Origin: Sphingopyxis sp. 113P3
GTDB lineage: Bacteria; Pseudomonadota; Alphaproteobacteria; Sphingomonadales; Sphingomonadaceae
NCBI RefSeq assembly: GCF_001278035.1
Contig: NZ_CP009452.1
Coordinates: 2,575,501 to 2,639,500 of the forward strand
DNA: 64,000 nucleotides
Direction: 5' to 3'
Shown: positions 1 to 8,080 of the stretch, in pieces
Numbering within the stretch: the stretch's first letter is position 1
Layout of the letters: each line of letters begins with the position of its first letter
The notes under the pieces: model-generated
Database searches by the model: none
Told to the model about the DNA's origin: nothing
Seen by the model: only the letters and a program-made list of their open reading frames with translations
Made by a program: the position numbers and the translations under genes

Positions 1-72
1 CGGCGCGTTCGCACCCGCCTGATCGTCCATTCGAGCTTCCCCTTGCGCTGAAAGCCGCTACACCCGGCGGCC

Positions 73-1515
73 ATGAACAACGCGACCCTTTTTGCCATCG
101 GCGCTTATTTCGTGCTGATGCTGGCTATCGGCGTTTACGCTTGGCGCAAGTCGACTTCTGACAGCAGCGAATATCTTTTGAGCGGACGCAGCCTCGGTCC
201 CGCAGTGACCGCATTGGCTGCAGGCGCGTCGGACATGTCGGGCTGGCTGATGCTGGGGCTTCCAGGCGCCCTCTATGCCTCGGGCCTCGTTGAAAGCTGG
301 ATCGCAATCGGGCTGTTCATTGGCGCCTGGGTCAACTGGCTGGTCGTCGCGCCGCGGCTGCGCGCGCAAACCGAAAGCTACGGCAACGCGCTGACGATAC
401 CTGAATATCTCGGCAATCGCTTTGGGGACCAACGCCACCGGCTGCGCCTCGTCGCGAGCCTCGTCATCGTCATCTTCTTCGCCGTCTACAGTGCCTCGGG
501 CCTCGTGGCGGGGGGGAAACTCTTCGAGACCGCCTTCGGGTTCGACTATCAGGCTGGGCTTTGGATCACGGCGACGGTCGTCGTTGCCTATGTTGTCCTT
601 GGCGGTTTCCTTGCTGTGAGCCTTACCGATTTTGTGCAGGGCACCATCATGATGGTCGCGCTGATCGTGGTGCCGGCCGCAGCGCTTCTCGGATTGCCCG
701 AGGGAAGCAGTGCCCGCGCGACGCTTGACGCGATCGACCCCGACATGACGAGCCTGCTGGGCGGCACCACGGCGCTCGCCATTGCCTCAGCGGCCGCCTG
801 GGGACTCGGCTATTTCGGGCAGCCGCACATCATCGTGCGCTTCATGGCGATCCGGTCGGTGAAGGATATACCCACCGCCCGGCGCATCGGGATGAGCTGG
901 ATGGGAATATCACTCCTCGGCGCGATCGCGGTCGGGCTCATCGGGCGCGCCTTTGCCGAGAGCAACGGAATGGCGGTCGCCGACCCCGAGACGATTTTCA
1001 TCCTGCTTGGCGAAACGCTGTTTCACCCACTCCTCTTCGGCTTCCTGCTCTCCGCCATCCTCGCCGCGGTCATGAGCACGATTTCGGCGCAGCTTCTCGT
1101 CACCGGTTCCTCACTGACCGAGGACTTTTACCGCCTCTTCATTCGCCGCGCGGCGAGTGAGCGCGAAATCGTCACGGTCGGCCGCCTGTCGGTCGTGGGC
1201 GTGGCGGCCATAGCGATGCTGCTCGCTCAAGACCCCGACGGCAGCGTCCTCAAGCTCGTCAGCCACGCCTGGGCGGGTTTCGGCGCCGCCTTTGGCCCGC
1301 TGATACTGTTCGCGCTGACGTGGCGGCGAATGACGCTCGCGGGCGCGCTCGCGGGGATGATAACCGGGGCGGCGGTAGTGATGATCTGGATTCGACTCGG
1401 CTGGGATAGTAGCCTCTACGAACTGCTTCCCGGCTTCATCGCGGCAGCGCTTGCCATCCTGGTCGTCAGCCTGGTGACAAAGCCCCCGCTCGCGGAGACG
1501 ACACCCCATGGTTGA
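73..1515 (+). CDS. putP: Sodium/proline symporter (SSS family)
   Basis: A 480-residue, very hydrophobic protein of the solute:sodium symporter family, which imports a solute (proline in the best known members) with Na+ across the inner membrane. The N-terminus goes straight into the first membrane helix. The conserved segment SDMSGWLMLGLPG follows near residue 54 and the TIPEYLGNRF motif near residue 108, both typical of PutP. Length matches the family (about 490). The start is the first ATG in frame. Its 3' end overlaps the next gene by 8 nt, so the two are probably co-transcribed. Family assignment is firm; proline as substrate is inferred from the close PutP pattern. Confidence 0.9.
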   Translation: MNNATLFAIGAYFVLMLAIGVYAWRKSTSDSSEYLLSGRSLGPAVTALAAGASDMSGWLMLGLPGALYASGLVESWIAIGLFIGAWVNWLVVAPRLRAQTESYGNALTIPEYLGNRFGDQRHRLRLVASLVIVIFFAVYSASGLVAGGKLFETAFGFDYQAGLWITATVVVAYVVLGGFLAVSLTDFVQGTIMMVALIVVPAAALLGLPEGSSARATLDAIDPDMTSLLGGTTALAIASAAAWGLGYFGQPHIIVRFMAIRSVKDIPTARRIGMSWMGISLLGAIAVGLIGRAFAESNGMAVADPETIFILLGETLFHPLLFGFLLSAILAAVMSTISAQLLVTGSSLTEDFYRLFIRRAASEREIVTVGRLSVVGVAAIAMLLAQDPDGSVLKLVSHAWAGFGAAFGPLILFALTWRRMTLAGALAGMITGAAVVMIWIRLGWDSSLYELLPGFIAAALAILVVSLVTKPPLAETTPHG

Positions 1516-2218
1516 TGGCAATGTTGCACTGTTGATTGACGCCGACAATGCGCGCCCGGCCGGGCTCGATCCGGTGCTGACCGCGCTCGCTGAGCTCGGC
1601 ACGGTGAATATCCGCCGTGCCTATGGCAATTGGCGCAAGCCGGCGCTGAAAGGATGGGTCGACCAGCTCCATCGCTTCGGGATCGAGCCGCAGCAGCAGT
1701 TTGATCTCACCAAGGGCAAGAACGCCACCGACATGAAGCTCACGATCGATGCGATGGACCTCCTCTATCGCGGACGCCTCGACGGGCTGGGCATCATGTC
1801 GAGTGACAGCGATTTCATGCCGCTAGCGATGCGGGTCCGGCAGGACGGTATTCCGGTCTATGGCTTTGGTAGCGCCAAGACGCCCGAGGGTTTCCAGGGC
1901 GCGTGCACGCGCTTCATCGACGTCGATGTGCTGATTGACGCTGAACGCCAGCCTGCAGGTGCCGCGGTGAAGGCAAGCCTGAAAAAGGACATCGATCCCG
2001 CGGTCGTCGAACTGCTCGGCAACGCATGGAAGGCGGCCAAGCGTGACGAGCAAGGCTTTGCGCCGCTGAGCGAAGTGGGACAGATCGCAGGCAACCGCTC
2101 AAGCTTTGATGTTCGCAACTATGGCTATGCCCGCCTGTCGGACATGATTGCCGACATCCCCAATTTCGTCACCGAACGTCCAGGCGGCGGGCCGATGCGC
2201 GTGAAGCGGGTTCGATAG
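1508..2218 (+). CDS. NYN domain protein with OST-HTH/LOTUS C-terminus
   Basis: A 236-residue protein of the LabA/DUF88 class. Residues about 5-140 form the NYN (PIN-like nuclease) domain with acidic metal-binding positions visible as DADN (residues 10-13) and SSDSDF (about 98-103). The last 80 residues look like an OST-HTH/LOTUS RNA-binding module (FAPLSEVGQ, then YGYARLSDMI). Known members are thought to act on RNA; the target here is unknown. It overlaps the end of putP by 8 nt and converges on the thioesterase gene with a 10-nt gap. Confidence 0.85.
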   Translation: MVDGNVALLIDADNARPAGLDPVLTALAELGTVNIRRAYGNWRKPALKGWVDQLHRFGIEPQQQFDLTKGKNATDMKLTIDAMDLLYRGRLDGLGIMSSDSDFMPLAMRVRQDGIPVYGFGSAKTPEGFQGACTRFIDVDVLIDAERQPAGAAVKASLKKDIDPAVVELLGNAWKAAKRDEQGFAPLSEVGQIAGNRSSFDVRNYGYARLSDMIADIPNFVTERPGGGPMRVKRVR

Positions 2219-2228
2219 TCGCCGCTGA

Positions 2229-2675
2229 TCACGGGATCGCGTAGGTTACATTGGCCTGACCCACGGGCCTTTCGGCATCGTCGGTAAAGATTCGGATATC
2301 CATGACCGCGAGCCGCTTGCCGAGGCGCAGCATGTGCGCATCGGCGAAAAGCGGCCCCGGGCGGCACGGGCGCAGGAACTGATAGTTGAGCGCGCTCGTC
2401 ACGGCCATCGCGACCGGGCCGATATGCGCCAGAACGAGCGCATAGGCGGCCATGTCGGCAAAACCCATCTGGACCGGACCCGATATCAGGCCGCCGGGAC
2501 GCAGCGCCTTGTCGTTCGGGTCCATCCGCGCCTGCACATGACCCGGGGCAGCCGAGACGACATAGCCGCGCGAACCCGGTTCGGCGTGCGGGAAAGCCGA
2601 TTTCATGAAGGCGTTGAGCGCATCCGCGTCCATGCGGATCGCGTTCGACGAAACCGGAGCCACCTCCTCCGCCAT
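2229..2675 (-). CDS. PaaI-type hotdog-fold thioesterase
   Basis: A 148-residue single hotdog domain. The segment LRPGGLISGPVQMGFADMAA contains the usual catalytic-region pattern (GG-ISGP followed by an acidic residue in the long helix), and the later part SALNYQFLRPC fits PaaI/YbgC-like acyl-CoA thioesterases. It probably hydrolyses acyl-CoA or aryl-CoA thioesters in the cytoplasm; the substrate is not evident. The start ATG lies 5 nt after the ettA stop codon on the same strand, so it is likely translated from the ettA transcript. The ribosome-binding site is weak. Confidence 0.8.
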   Translation of the reverse strand: MAEEVAPVSSNAIRMDADALNAFMKSAFPHAEPGSRGYVVSAAPGHVQARMDPNDKALRPGGLISGPVQMGFADMAAYALVLAHIGPVAMAVTSALNYQFLRPCRPGPLFADAHMLRLGKRLAVMDIRIFTDDAERPVGQANVTYAIP

Positions 2676-2680
2676 AGCGG

Positions 2681-4360
2681 TCAGCGCGACAACTTCTTGT
2701 AGGTCGTCGCGTGCGGGCGGGTCGCTCCCTCGCCGAGACGGCGGATCTTGTCCTCCTCATAGGATTCGAAATTGCCCTCGAACCACTCGACGTGGCTATC
2801 GCCCTCAAACGCGAGGATGTGCGTCGCGAGGCGGTCGAGAAAGAAGCGGTCGTGGCTGATGACCACCGCACAGCCTGCAAAATTCTCGAGCGCTTCCTCA
2901 AGCGCGGCAAGCGTTTCGGTGTCGAGGTCGTTGGTCGGCTCGTCGAGCAGGAGGACGTTGCCTCCCGCCTTCAGCATCTTGGCCATATGGACACGGTTGC
3001 GTTCGCCCCCCGACAGCTGGCCGACCTTCTTCTGCTGGTCGGTGCCTTTGAAGTTGAACGCCCCGACATAGGCGCGGGTCTGCATCTCATGCTTGCCGAT
3101 CGTCATCATGTCGTGACCGCCCGAAATTTCCTCCCAGACATTCTTGTTGGGATCGAGGGCGTCTCGGCTCTGGTCGACATAGCCGAGGCGGACGGTGTCA
3201 CCGATACTGATCGTGCCGCTGTCGGGCTCCTCCTGCCCCGTGATGAGCTTGAACAATGTCGACTTGCCCGCACCGTTCGGCCCGATAACGCCGACGATAC
3301 CGCCCGGCGGCAGCGTGAAGGAAAGGTTCTCGAACAACAGCTTGTCGCCATAGGCCTTCGAGATATTGTTGACCTCGATGACCTTTCCGCCCAGGCGCTC
3401 GGGGACCTGAATGACAATCTGCGCCTTGCCGGGAGCCCGGTTTTCCTGCGCCTCGACAAGCTGGTCGAAGGATTTGATACGCGCCTTCGACTTGGCTTGG
3501 CGGGCCTTTGGCGACTGCCGGATCCATTCAAGCTCGTCCTTGATCGCCTTCTGACGCCCGGCATCCTCGCGTGCTTCCTGCTCGAGACGCTTGCCCTTCT
3601 TCTCGAGATAGGTCGAATAATTGCCTTCGTAGACAAAATAGCGGCCGCGATCGAGCTCGAGGATCCAGTTTACGACATTGTCGAGAAAATAGCGGTCGTG
3701 GGTGACCAGGATGACATTGCCCGGATAGTCGACGAGATGCTTTTCGAGCCACGCGACGCTTTCAGCGTCGAGATGGTTGGTCGGTTCATCGAGCAGCAGG
3801 ATCGACGGTTTTTCAAGCAGAAGGCGGGTGAGCGCGATACGGCGGCGCTCGCCGCCCGACAAATTCTCGACGCTCCAGTCGCCCGGAGGGCAGCGCAGCG
3901 CTTCCATCGCAATTTCAAGCTGGTTGTCGAGCGTCCAGCCGTCGACCGCGTCGATCTTCTCCTGAAGCTCTCCCATTTCGGTCATCAGCGCATCGAAATC
4001 GGCGTCCTCCGGCGGGTCGGCCATCAGCGCGCTGATCTCGTTGAAGCGGTCGAGCATGTCAGCGACGGGGCGAACGCCGTCCATGACATTCTCCTTCACC
4101 GTCTTCGCAGGGTCGAGATGCGGCTCCTGCGCCAGATAGCCCACACTAATCCCCTCGCCCGGCCAGGCTTCGCCCGTGAAATCCTTGTCGATGCCGGCCA
4201 TGACCTTCATCAGCGTCGACTTGCCCGTACCGTTTGGGCCGACGATGCCGATCTTGGCGTCGGGATAGAATTGCAGATTGATATTGTTCAGCGTCGGCTT
4301 CTGCGCGCCGGGATAGGTCTTGCTCAGACCCTTCATGACGAAACTATATTGGGCGGCCAT
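2681..4360 (-). CDS. ettA: Energy-dependent translational throttle protein (ABC-F ATPase)
   Basis: A 559-residue soluble ABC-F protein with two ATP-binding cassettes and no membrane segments. Walker A motifs are GPNGTGKST (residues 41-49) and GPNGAGKST in the second half. Signature motifs are LSGGERRR and LSGGERNR, and the Walker B regions are LLLDEPTNHLD and LLLDEPTNDLD. The charged arm and linker between cassettes, and the length (E. coli EttA is 555), identify EttA, which binds the ribosomal E site and gates the first peptide bond according to ATP/ADP. It is transcribed away from the peptidase gene and followed by a thioesterase. Confidence 0.93.
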   Translation of the reverse strand: MAAQYSFVMKGLSKTYPGAQKPTLNNINLQFYPDAKIGIVGPNGTGKSTLMKVMAGIDKDFTGEAWPGEGISVGYLAQEPHLDPAKTVKENVMDGVRPVADMLDRFNEISALMADPPEDADFDALMTEMGELQEKIDAVDGWTLDNQLEIAMEALRCPPGDWSVENLSGGERRRIALTRLLLEKPSILLLDEPTNHLDAESVAWLEKHLVDYPGNVILVTHDRYFLDNVVNWILELDRGRYFVYEGNYSTYLEKKGKRLEQEAREDAGRQKAIKDELEWIRQSPKARQAKSKARIKSFDQLVEAQENRAPGKAQIVIQVPERLGGKVIEVNNISKAYGDKLLFENLSFTLPPGGIVGVIGPNGAGKSTLFKLITGQEEPDSGTISIGDTVRLGYVDQSRDALDPNKNVWEEISGGHDMMTIGKHEMQTRAYVGAFNFKGTDQQKKVGQLSGGERNRVHMAKMLKAGGNVLLLDEPTNDLDTETLAALEEALENFAGCAVVISHDRFFLDRLATHILAFEGDSHVEWFEGNFESYEEDKIRRLGEGATRPHATTYKKLSR

Positions 4361-4502
4361 GAAAATGCTCCGAAAGCTGGCGGACCGCGCAGGCTCGCGG
4401 CGGTCGGGAAAGAAGAGGGAATCGAGGGCCGGTTAGCGAATGGGCGCTCGCTTGGCAATCGACGCTTGCCCCGCGCAAGGCTTGCTGGCTAGGACAGCGC
4501 CC

Positions 4503-5876
4503 ATGACACAGCACCCTACTCTTGCCCGCCTCGCGGTCTTCGCCGCTGCGAGTCTCGCCGCTACCAGCGCCTTTGCGCTTCAACAGACGAGCGCCGTCGA
4601 TCTGGCCCAGCAGGGCGACGACCCCGCTTGGACCATTACCGAGGGGCTCACGACCGAAATCGGCCCGCGCCCCGCGGGCAGCGACCGCGAGGCTGCAGCG
4701 CGCAAGTGGGCGGTGGCCACGCTGCAGAATATGGGCTTCGCCAATGTGCGCGACGAGCCCTATCAAATGCCCGTCTGGCAGCGCGGGGAAGAAAAGGCGT
4801 GGCTGACCAGCCCCTTCCTGCCGCAGCCGCTTGCGATCACTGCGCTTGGCAACAGCGGTTCGACGGGCCCCAAGGGGATCGAGGGCGAGGTCGCCTATTT
4901 CGCGAGCTTCGACGCGCTCGCTGCCGCACCCGACAGCGCCGTGAAGGGCAAGATCGTTTTCATCGACCATCAGATGGAGCCGACACAGGACGGCAGTGGC
5001 TATGGACTTTACGGGCGCGGCCGTTTCATGGGACCGACTGTGGCGGCCCAGAAGGGGGCGATCGGCATTGTCATTCGCTCGATCGGCACCGACAACCATC
5101 GCAACCCTCACGCGGGAGTGACCAACTTCGCCGAGGGCGTCGCGCCGATCCCGGCGGGCGCGATTTCCAATCCCGATGCCGACCAGCTTGTCCGTCAACG
5201 CAGCCGAGCGACGGCCCCCCTCAAACTCAAGCTTATGCTCACCCCCAAGATGATCGGCGAGCAAACCTCGGGCAATGTCATCGCGGAAGTTCCGGGTCGC
5301 GACCCGGCAGCCAGCCCGGTGATCATCGCCTGCCATCTCGATAGCTGGGACCTTGCAACCGGCGCGATCGATGACGCGGCGGGCTGCGGCATCATCACCG
5401 CCGCGGCGAAGCATGTCATGACCGCGGGGCAGCCGCGCCGCACCATCCGCCTCCTATGGGCAGGAGCCGAAGAAGTTGGCGTATTTGGCGGCCAGGCCTA
5501 TTTCGACGCGCACGGCAAGGAAAAGCACGCGGTCGCGCTCGAGTCCGACTTCGGCGCCGATCGTGTCTGGCGAGTCGACTTCAAATTGCCCGAAAGCGCC
5601 GCGGATCTTCAAAAGCGCATTGGCGGAGCCCTCGCTCCATTCGGGGTTGTGACCGGACGCGGCGAAGCGCACGGCGGCGCGGATGTGGGCGCTCTCATCC
5701 AAGCCGGGGTTCCGGCGGTCGATCTGCAGCAGGACGGCAGCCGCTATTTTGATCTCCACCACACGCCCGACGACACGCTCGACAAGATTGACCCCGCACA
5801 ATTGCGTCAAAATGTGGTTGTGTGGGCCGCGACTCTGTCGTTGCTCGCGAACTCCAGTGACAGCGAATTGCCGTAG
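4503..5876 (+). CDS. Secreted M28-family zinc aminopeptidase
   Basis: A 457-residue exported metallopeptidase. The ATG at 4503 is preferred over upstream ATGs because it is followed directly by a Sec signal peptide (Arg, hydrophobic core, cleavage after TSAFA). The M28 zinc ligands are visible: His and Asp in CHLDSWDLATGAIDD, the Glu pair in GAEEVG, Asp in ESDFGAD and a late His in DLHHTPDDT. A PA-like insert lies between the signal and the catalytic domain. It would release N-terminal amino acids in the periplasm. It is divergent from ettA with about 140 nt between them. Confidence 0.87.
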   Translation: MTQHPTLARLAVFAAASLAATSAFALQQTSAVDLAQQGDDPAWTITEGLTTEIGPRPAGSDREAAARKWAVATLQNMGFANVRDEPYQMPVWQRGEEKAWLTSPFLPQPLAITALGNSGSTGPKGIEGEVAYFASFDALAAAPDSAVKGKIVFIDHQMEPTQDGSGYGLYGRGRFMGPTVAAQKGAIGIVIRSIGTDNHRNPHAGVTNFAEGVAPIPAGAISNPDADQLVRQRSRATAPLKLKLMLTPKMIGEQTSGNVIAEVPGRDPAASPVIIACHLDSWDLATGAIDDAAGCGIITAAAKHVMTAGQPRRTIRLLWAGAEEVGVFGGQAYFDAHGKEKHAVALESDFGADRVWRVDFKLPESAADLQKRIGGALAPFGVVTGRGEAHGGADVGALIQAGVPAVDLQQDGSRYFDLHHTPDDTLDKIDPAQLRQNVVVWAATLSLLANSSDSELP

Positions 5877-5938
5877 AGGAGAAGCCGCGAGCGGAAACCT
5901 CCGATTCCTGCCGCACTGCACCATCTCAATTATTTTTG

Positions 5939-5966
5939 TTGACGATCCACGCGGAAGAGCTAAATC
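5939..5966 (+). promoter_or_regulatory. Putative sigma70-type promoter of the Ala-rich lipoprotein gene
   Basis: A -35 element TTGACG (5939-5944) and a -10-like TAAATC (5961-5966) are separated by 16 nt. They are followed by a small hairpin (CCCGCG-GCT-CGCGGG) in the leader and by a good ribosome-binding site (AGGGAG) before the ATG at 6031. Prediction from pattern only. Confidence 0.45.
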
Positions 5967-6030
5967 CCGCGGCTCGCGGGACGGGAAAGTTTCCCCAGCG
6001 CGGAAAGGCATTTTAGGGAGCCCACACATC

Positions 6031-6300
6031 ATGAAGAAGTTTGCTGCTATCGCCGTTGCTGCCAGCATGTTCGCCCTCGCCGCTTGCGGTGAGAAGGCTG
6101 CTGACGAAGCCACCACCACCGAAGCTCCGGCTGCTGACGCAGCTGCTGAAGCTGGTGCCGATGCCGCCGCTGCTGGCGCTGACGCCGCCGCTGCTGGCGC
6201 TGAAGCTGCTGCCACCGGCGCTGACGCCGCTGCTGCTCCGGCCGACGCTGCCGCTGCTCCGGCTGATGCCGCTGCTGCTCCGGCTGAAGAAACGAAGTAA
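6031..6300 (+). CDS. Small alanine-rich lipoprotein
   Basis: An 89-residue protein with a lipoprotein signal: MKK, hydrophobic stretch, then lipobox LAAC with the modified Cys near residue 19. The mature part is almost only Ala, Asp, Glu, Gly and Pro in a degenerate repeat of the type GADAAAA, later APADAAA. Such low-complexity lipoproteins are common in sphingomonads; the function is unknown, perhaps a spacer or an abundant envelope protein. It has its own promoter, a strong RBS and an immediate terminator, so it is monocistronic and probably well expressed. Confidence 0.8.
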   Translation: MKKFAAIAVAASMFALAACGEKAADEATTTEAPAADAAAEAGADAAAAGADAAAAGAEAAATGADAAAAPADAAAAPADAAAAPAEETK

Positions 6301-6335
6301 GTCGCAGCCCTTCGGGGCATGACTGAAACGAAAAG

Positions 6336-6366
6336 AGGCGGCTTTCCATCGGAAAGCCGCCTTTTT
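6336..6366. terminator. Strong bidirectional intrinsic terminator
   Basis: A perfect 12-bp stem (AGGCGGCTTTCC / GGAAAGCCGCCT) with a 3-nt loop is flanked by A-rich sequence on the left and TTTTT on the right. It would terminate the lipoprotein transcript on the plus strand and anything arriving on the minus strand from the small ORF or PRC gene. Confidence 0.88.
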
Positions 6367-6377
6367 CGCGTTGTCTA

Positions 6378-6500
6378 TCAGAGCGGGCTGCTAAGGGCGA
6401 ACCATGCTGCGATCAGCCCCAATAGCGCCGATGCGACGAGCCCGCGCGAGGAAGGTACGGCTCCGGCGGCGCATCTCAAGAATGATCTCTGCGCCGCCAA
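6378..6500 (-). CDS. Possible 40-residue membrane microprotein
   Basis: A short frame on the minus strand encodes 40 residues with a basic/polar start and a clear hydrophobic helix near the C-terminus (LVASALLGLIAAWFALSS). It stops 12 nt before the bidirectional terminator. The start is uncertain: there is no ATG in frame, only TTG at 6498-6500, and no good ribosome-binding site. Helix composition and position next to a terminator favour a real small gene, but chance cannot be excluded in GC-rich DNA. Confidence 0.3.
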   Translation of the reverse strand: MAAQRSFLRCAAGAVPSSRGLVASALLGLIAAWFALSSPL

Positions 6501-6554
6501 CGTCGCGCGGCTGATGGACGGTATCCGCCCGGTGTTTCTCGCGGCTTTTCATCG

Positions 6555-6773
6555 TCAAAGAATCGGGTAGCTCAGACCGTAATATCCGTAGATTGTCCGG
6601 CCATAATCGTCGGTATACTCGGGCGACTCTTCGCGCGCATAACGCGGCGCTTCAGTCAATTGCTCCTTCGTAAGATGGACGACATAGCCCCCCTGGTCGG
6701 TGTCGTAGGTCAGCATGTCCCACGGAATGGGATAATGATCGGTTCCGAGCCCGAACAGGCCGCCGAATTCCAT
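6555..6773 (-). pseudogene. 3' fragment of PRC-barrel domain gene, cut off by the insertion sequence
   Basis: The last 70 codons (6555-6767) encode the second half of a PRC-barrel protein: FGGLFGLGTDHYPIPW, then the LTYDTDQGGYVV strand pattern, then a short acidic tail. The apparent ATG at 6773 is created by the target-site duplication (ATGGAA) and is not an original start. When one copy of the duplication and the element are removed, codon 53 of the 5' fragment (ending at 8081) joins this fragment in frame, giving a normal 123-residue protein. PRC-barrel proteins are small adaptor domains found in photosynthesis and RNA metabolism; the exact role is unknown. Confidence 0.85.
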
Positions 6774-6775
6774 CA
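6768..6775 (+). repeat. Target-site duplication, left copy
   Basis: TTCCATCA abuts the left terminal inverted repeat and is identical to 8081-8088 beyond the right terminal repeat. Eight bp is the usual duplication size for ISL3-family elements. Confidence 0.92.
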
Positions 6776-6804
6776 GGCTCTTCCTCGTGAACGGGGGATG
6801 AGGG
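6776..6804 (+). repeat. Left terminal inverted repeat of the IS
   Basis: 29 bp beginning GGCTCTTCCT. It pairs with the reverse complement of 8052-8080 at 28 of 29 positions (T versus C at position 10). Confidence 0.93.
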
Positions 6805-6814
6805 AAATTGGGTT

Positions 6815-6840
6815 AGACTTGTCATAGGAAGGACAAGTCT
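6815..6840 (+). promoter_or_regulatory. Hairpin holding the transposase ribosome-binding site
   Basis: Perfect 9-bp arms AGACTTGTC (6815-6823) and GACAAGTCT (6832-6840) enclose the loop ATAGGAAG, which contains the purine-rich Shine-Dalgarno-like AGGAAG. The hairpin ends 1 nt before the transposase ATG at 6842. It may limit transposase translation, for instance from transcripts entering from outside; this is inference. Confidence 0.5.
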
Positions 6841-6841
6841 G

Positions 6842-8047
6842 ATGAAGAAGAAGGCTGATCAGGGAATCGACGGCATATTAGGGCTGTCGGATGTTGAGAT
6901 TGTCCGTGTCGAGCGGCGACGCGACATTCGTGTGTGGGCGCGGCCAACGAAGCGGCCTGTTTGCCTTTATTGCGGCCACGGGGGGCTGCGGATCAAGGCG
7001 ACTTATGAGCGCGATCTCAAGCACACGCGTCAAGGCAACCAGATCCTGATCGTGCACCTTGCGGTGCCCAAATATCATTGTGCCGGTTGCGGCCGCTATT
7101 TCCGTCATCGCTTTTCGGGCATCCGTCCGCGCTATCGCGCGACGGAGACGTACCGTCTTGAGGTCTTCGACGGTCACCACGGAGGCATCAGCCAAAGCCA
7201 GTTGACGAGCACCCATGCGATCGGCAGTGCAACCATCGAGCGCTGGTATCATCATTTCATCGAACAGCGCGTCTCGGAGCTGTCCGGTCGGCCCTGCCCG
7301 CAGGTCCTGGGGATCGACGAGCATTTTTTCTCGCGCAAGAGAGGCTATGCGACGACATTTGTCGATCTGAAGAATCACAAGGTCTACGATGTCGTCCCGG
7401 GACGCTCGGAAGACAGTTTACGAAGCTATTTGCGAAGGTTGCCAGGGCGCGACAAGGTCAAGGTCATCGTGATGGACCTGTCGGAAACCTATCGCGCAAT
7501 CGCCCGCAAATATTTTCCGAACGCGAAGATCGTCGCCGATCGCTTCCATGTCATTCGGCTGCTCAACCAGCATTTCCTCGAAGGATGGAAGCGCTTCGAT
7601 CCCGAGGGCCGAAAGAATCGCGGGCTGCTCAGTTTGATGCGGCGCCATCGATGGAAGCTAAGCGAAGAACAGCGCAAAAGGCTGGCCGTCTACCTGAAAG
7701 CCAATCCGGTGCTCGAAGCCCTCTACACTGCCAAGCAGGACATGGCCCTCCTGCTGACGCAAAAATCCCTCAATGCCAAAAAGGCCAGCCAGCTTATCCC
7801 CGACCTGCTCAGGCTGATCGATCAGTTCGCCGCCAGCCCCCTCAAGTCCCTCGCCGATACCCTGACCAGCTGGCTCGAGCCCGTCGCCCGCATGTGGCGC
7901 TTTTCCAGGAACAATGGAATCACCGAGGGCTTTCACACAAAGATGGAGATGATCTCGCGCCGCGCGTTCGGCTTCCGCAACTTTCACAACTACCGCTTGC
8001 GCGTGCTCGCTCTTTGCGGTTGGAATGGCGTCATCAATCGGGTCTGA
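6842..8047 (+). CDS. tnp: ISL3-family transposase
   Basis: A 401-residue DDE transposase. The N-terminus has a zinc-binding region with CLYC (Cys41, Cys44) and CAGC (Cys80, Cys83), then a helix-turn-helix-like part. Catalytic acids appear as Asp159 (LGIDEHFF), Asp212 (VMDLSETY), Asp233 (VADRFHV) and Glu362 (NNGITEGFHTKMEMI), followed by the family-typical RRAFGFRNFHNYRLR block. Length and motifs fit full-length ISL3 transposases, with no frameshift or stop. It would cut and rejoin the element through the 29-bp ends. Confidence 0.95.
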   Translation: MKKKADQGIDGILGLSDVEIVRVERRRDIRVWARPTKRPVCLYCGHGGLRIKATYERDLKHTRQGNQILIVHLAVPKYHCAGCGRYFRHRFSGIRPRYRATETYRLEVFDGHHGGISQSQLTSTHAIGSATIERWYHHFIEQRVSELSGRPCPQVLGIDEHFFSRKRGYATTFVDLKNHKVYDVVPGRSEDSLRSYLRRLPGRDKVKVIVMDLSETYRAIARKYFPNAKIVADRFHVIRLLNQHFLEGWKRFDPEGRKNRGLLSLMRRHRWKLSEEQRKRLAVYLKANPVLEALYTAKQDMALLLTQKSLNAKKASQLIPDLLRLIDQFAASPLKSLADTLTSWLEPVARMWRFSRNNGITEGFHTKMEMISRRAFGFRNFHNYRLRVLALCGWNGVINRV

Positions 8048-8051
8048 TCCA

Positions 8052-8080
8052 CCCTCATCCCCCGTTCACGGGGAAGAGCC
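8052..8080 (-). repeat. Right terminal inverted repeat of the IS
   Basis: 29 bp, inverted relative to 6776-6804 with a single mismatch, ending GGAAGAGCC directly before the target duplication. Confidence 0.93.

Larger units (their letters stand above)
6776..8080 (+). mobile_element. ISL3-family insertion sequence, 1305 bp, intact
   Basis: The element is bounded by 29-bp terminal inverted repeats (6776-6804 and 8052-8080) that differ at one base only. It is flanked by the perfect 8-bp duplication TTCCATCA and carries one full-length transposase gene. Everything needed for transposition appears intact, which together with the undamaged duplication implies a recent insertion. It interrupts a PRC-barrel gene. 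Confidence 0.95.

Noticed and set aside
2711..4492. Long open frame on the plus strand opposite ettA (593 codons)
   Set aside because: ettA on the other strand has all ABC-F motifs; the frame is a by-product of high GC and codon bias, and its protein lacks any domain.
4440..4502. Earlier start for the M28 peptidase
   Set aside because: It would put 21 residues before the signal peptide; ATG 4503 starts directly at it.
6100..6300. Tandem GCTGCTGCT-like repeat, possible microsatellite or CRISPR-like array
   Set aside because: It is codon repetition inside the Ala-rich lipoprotein; units are irregular, there are no spacers, and it stays in frame.
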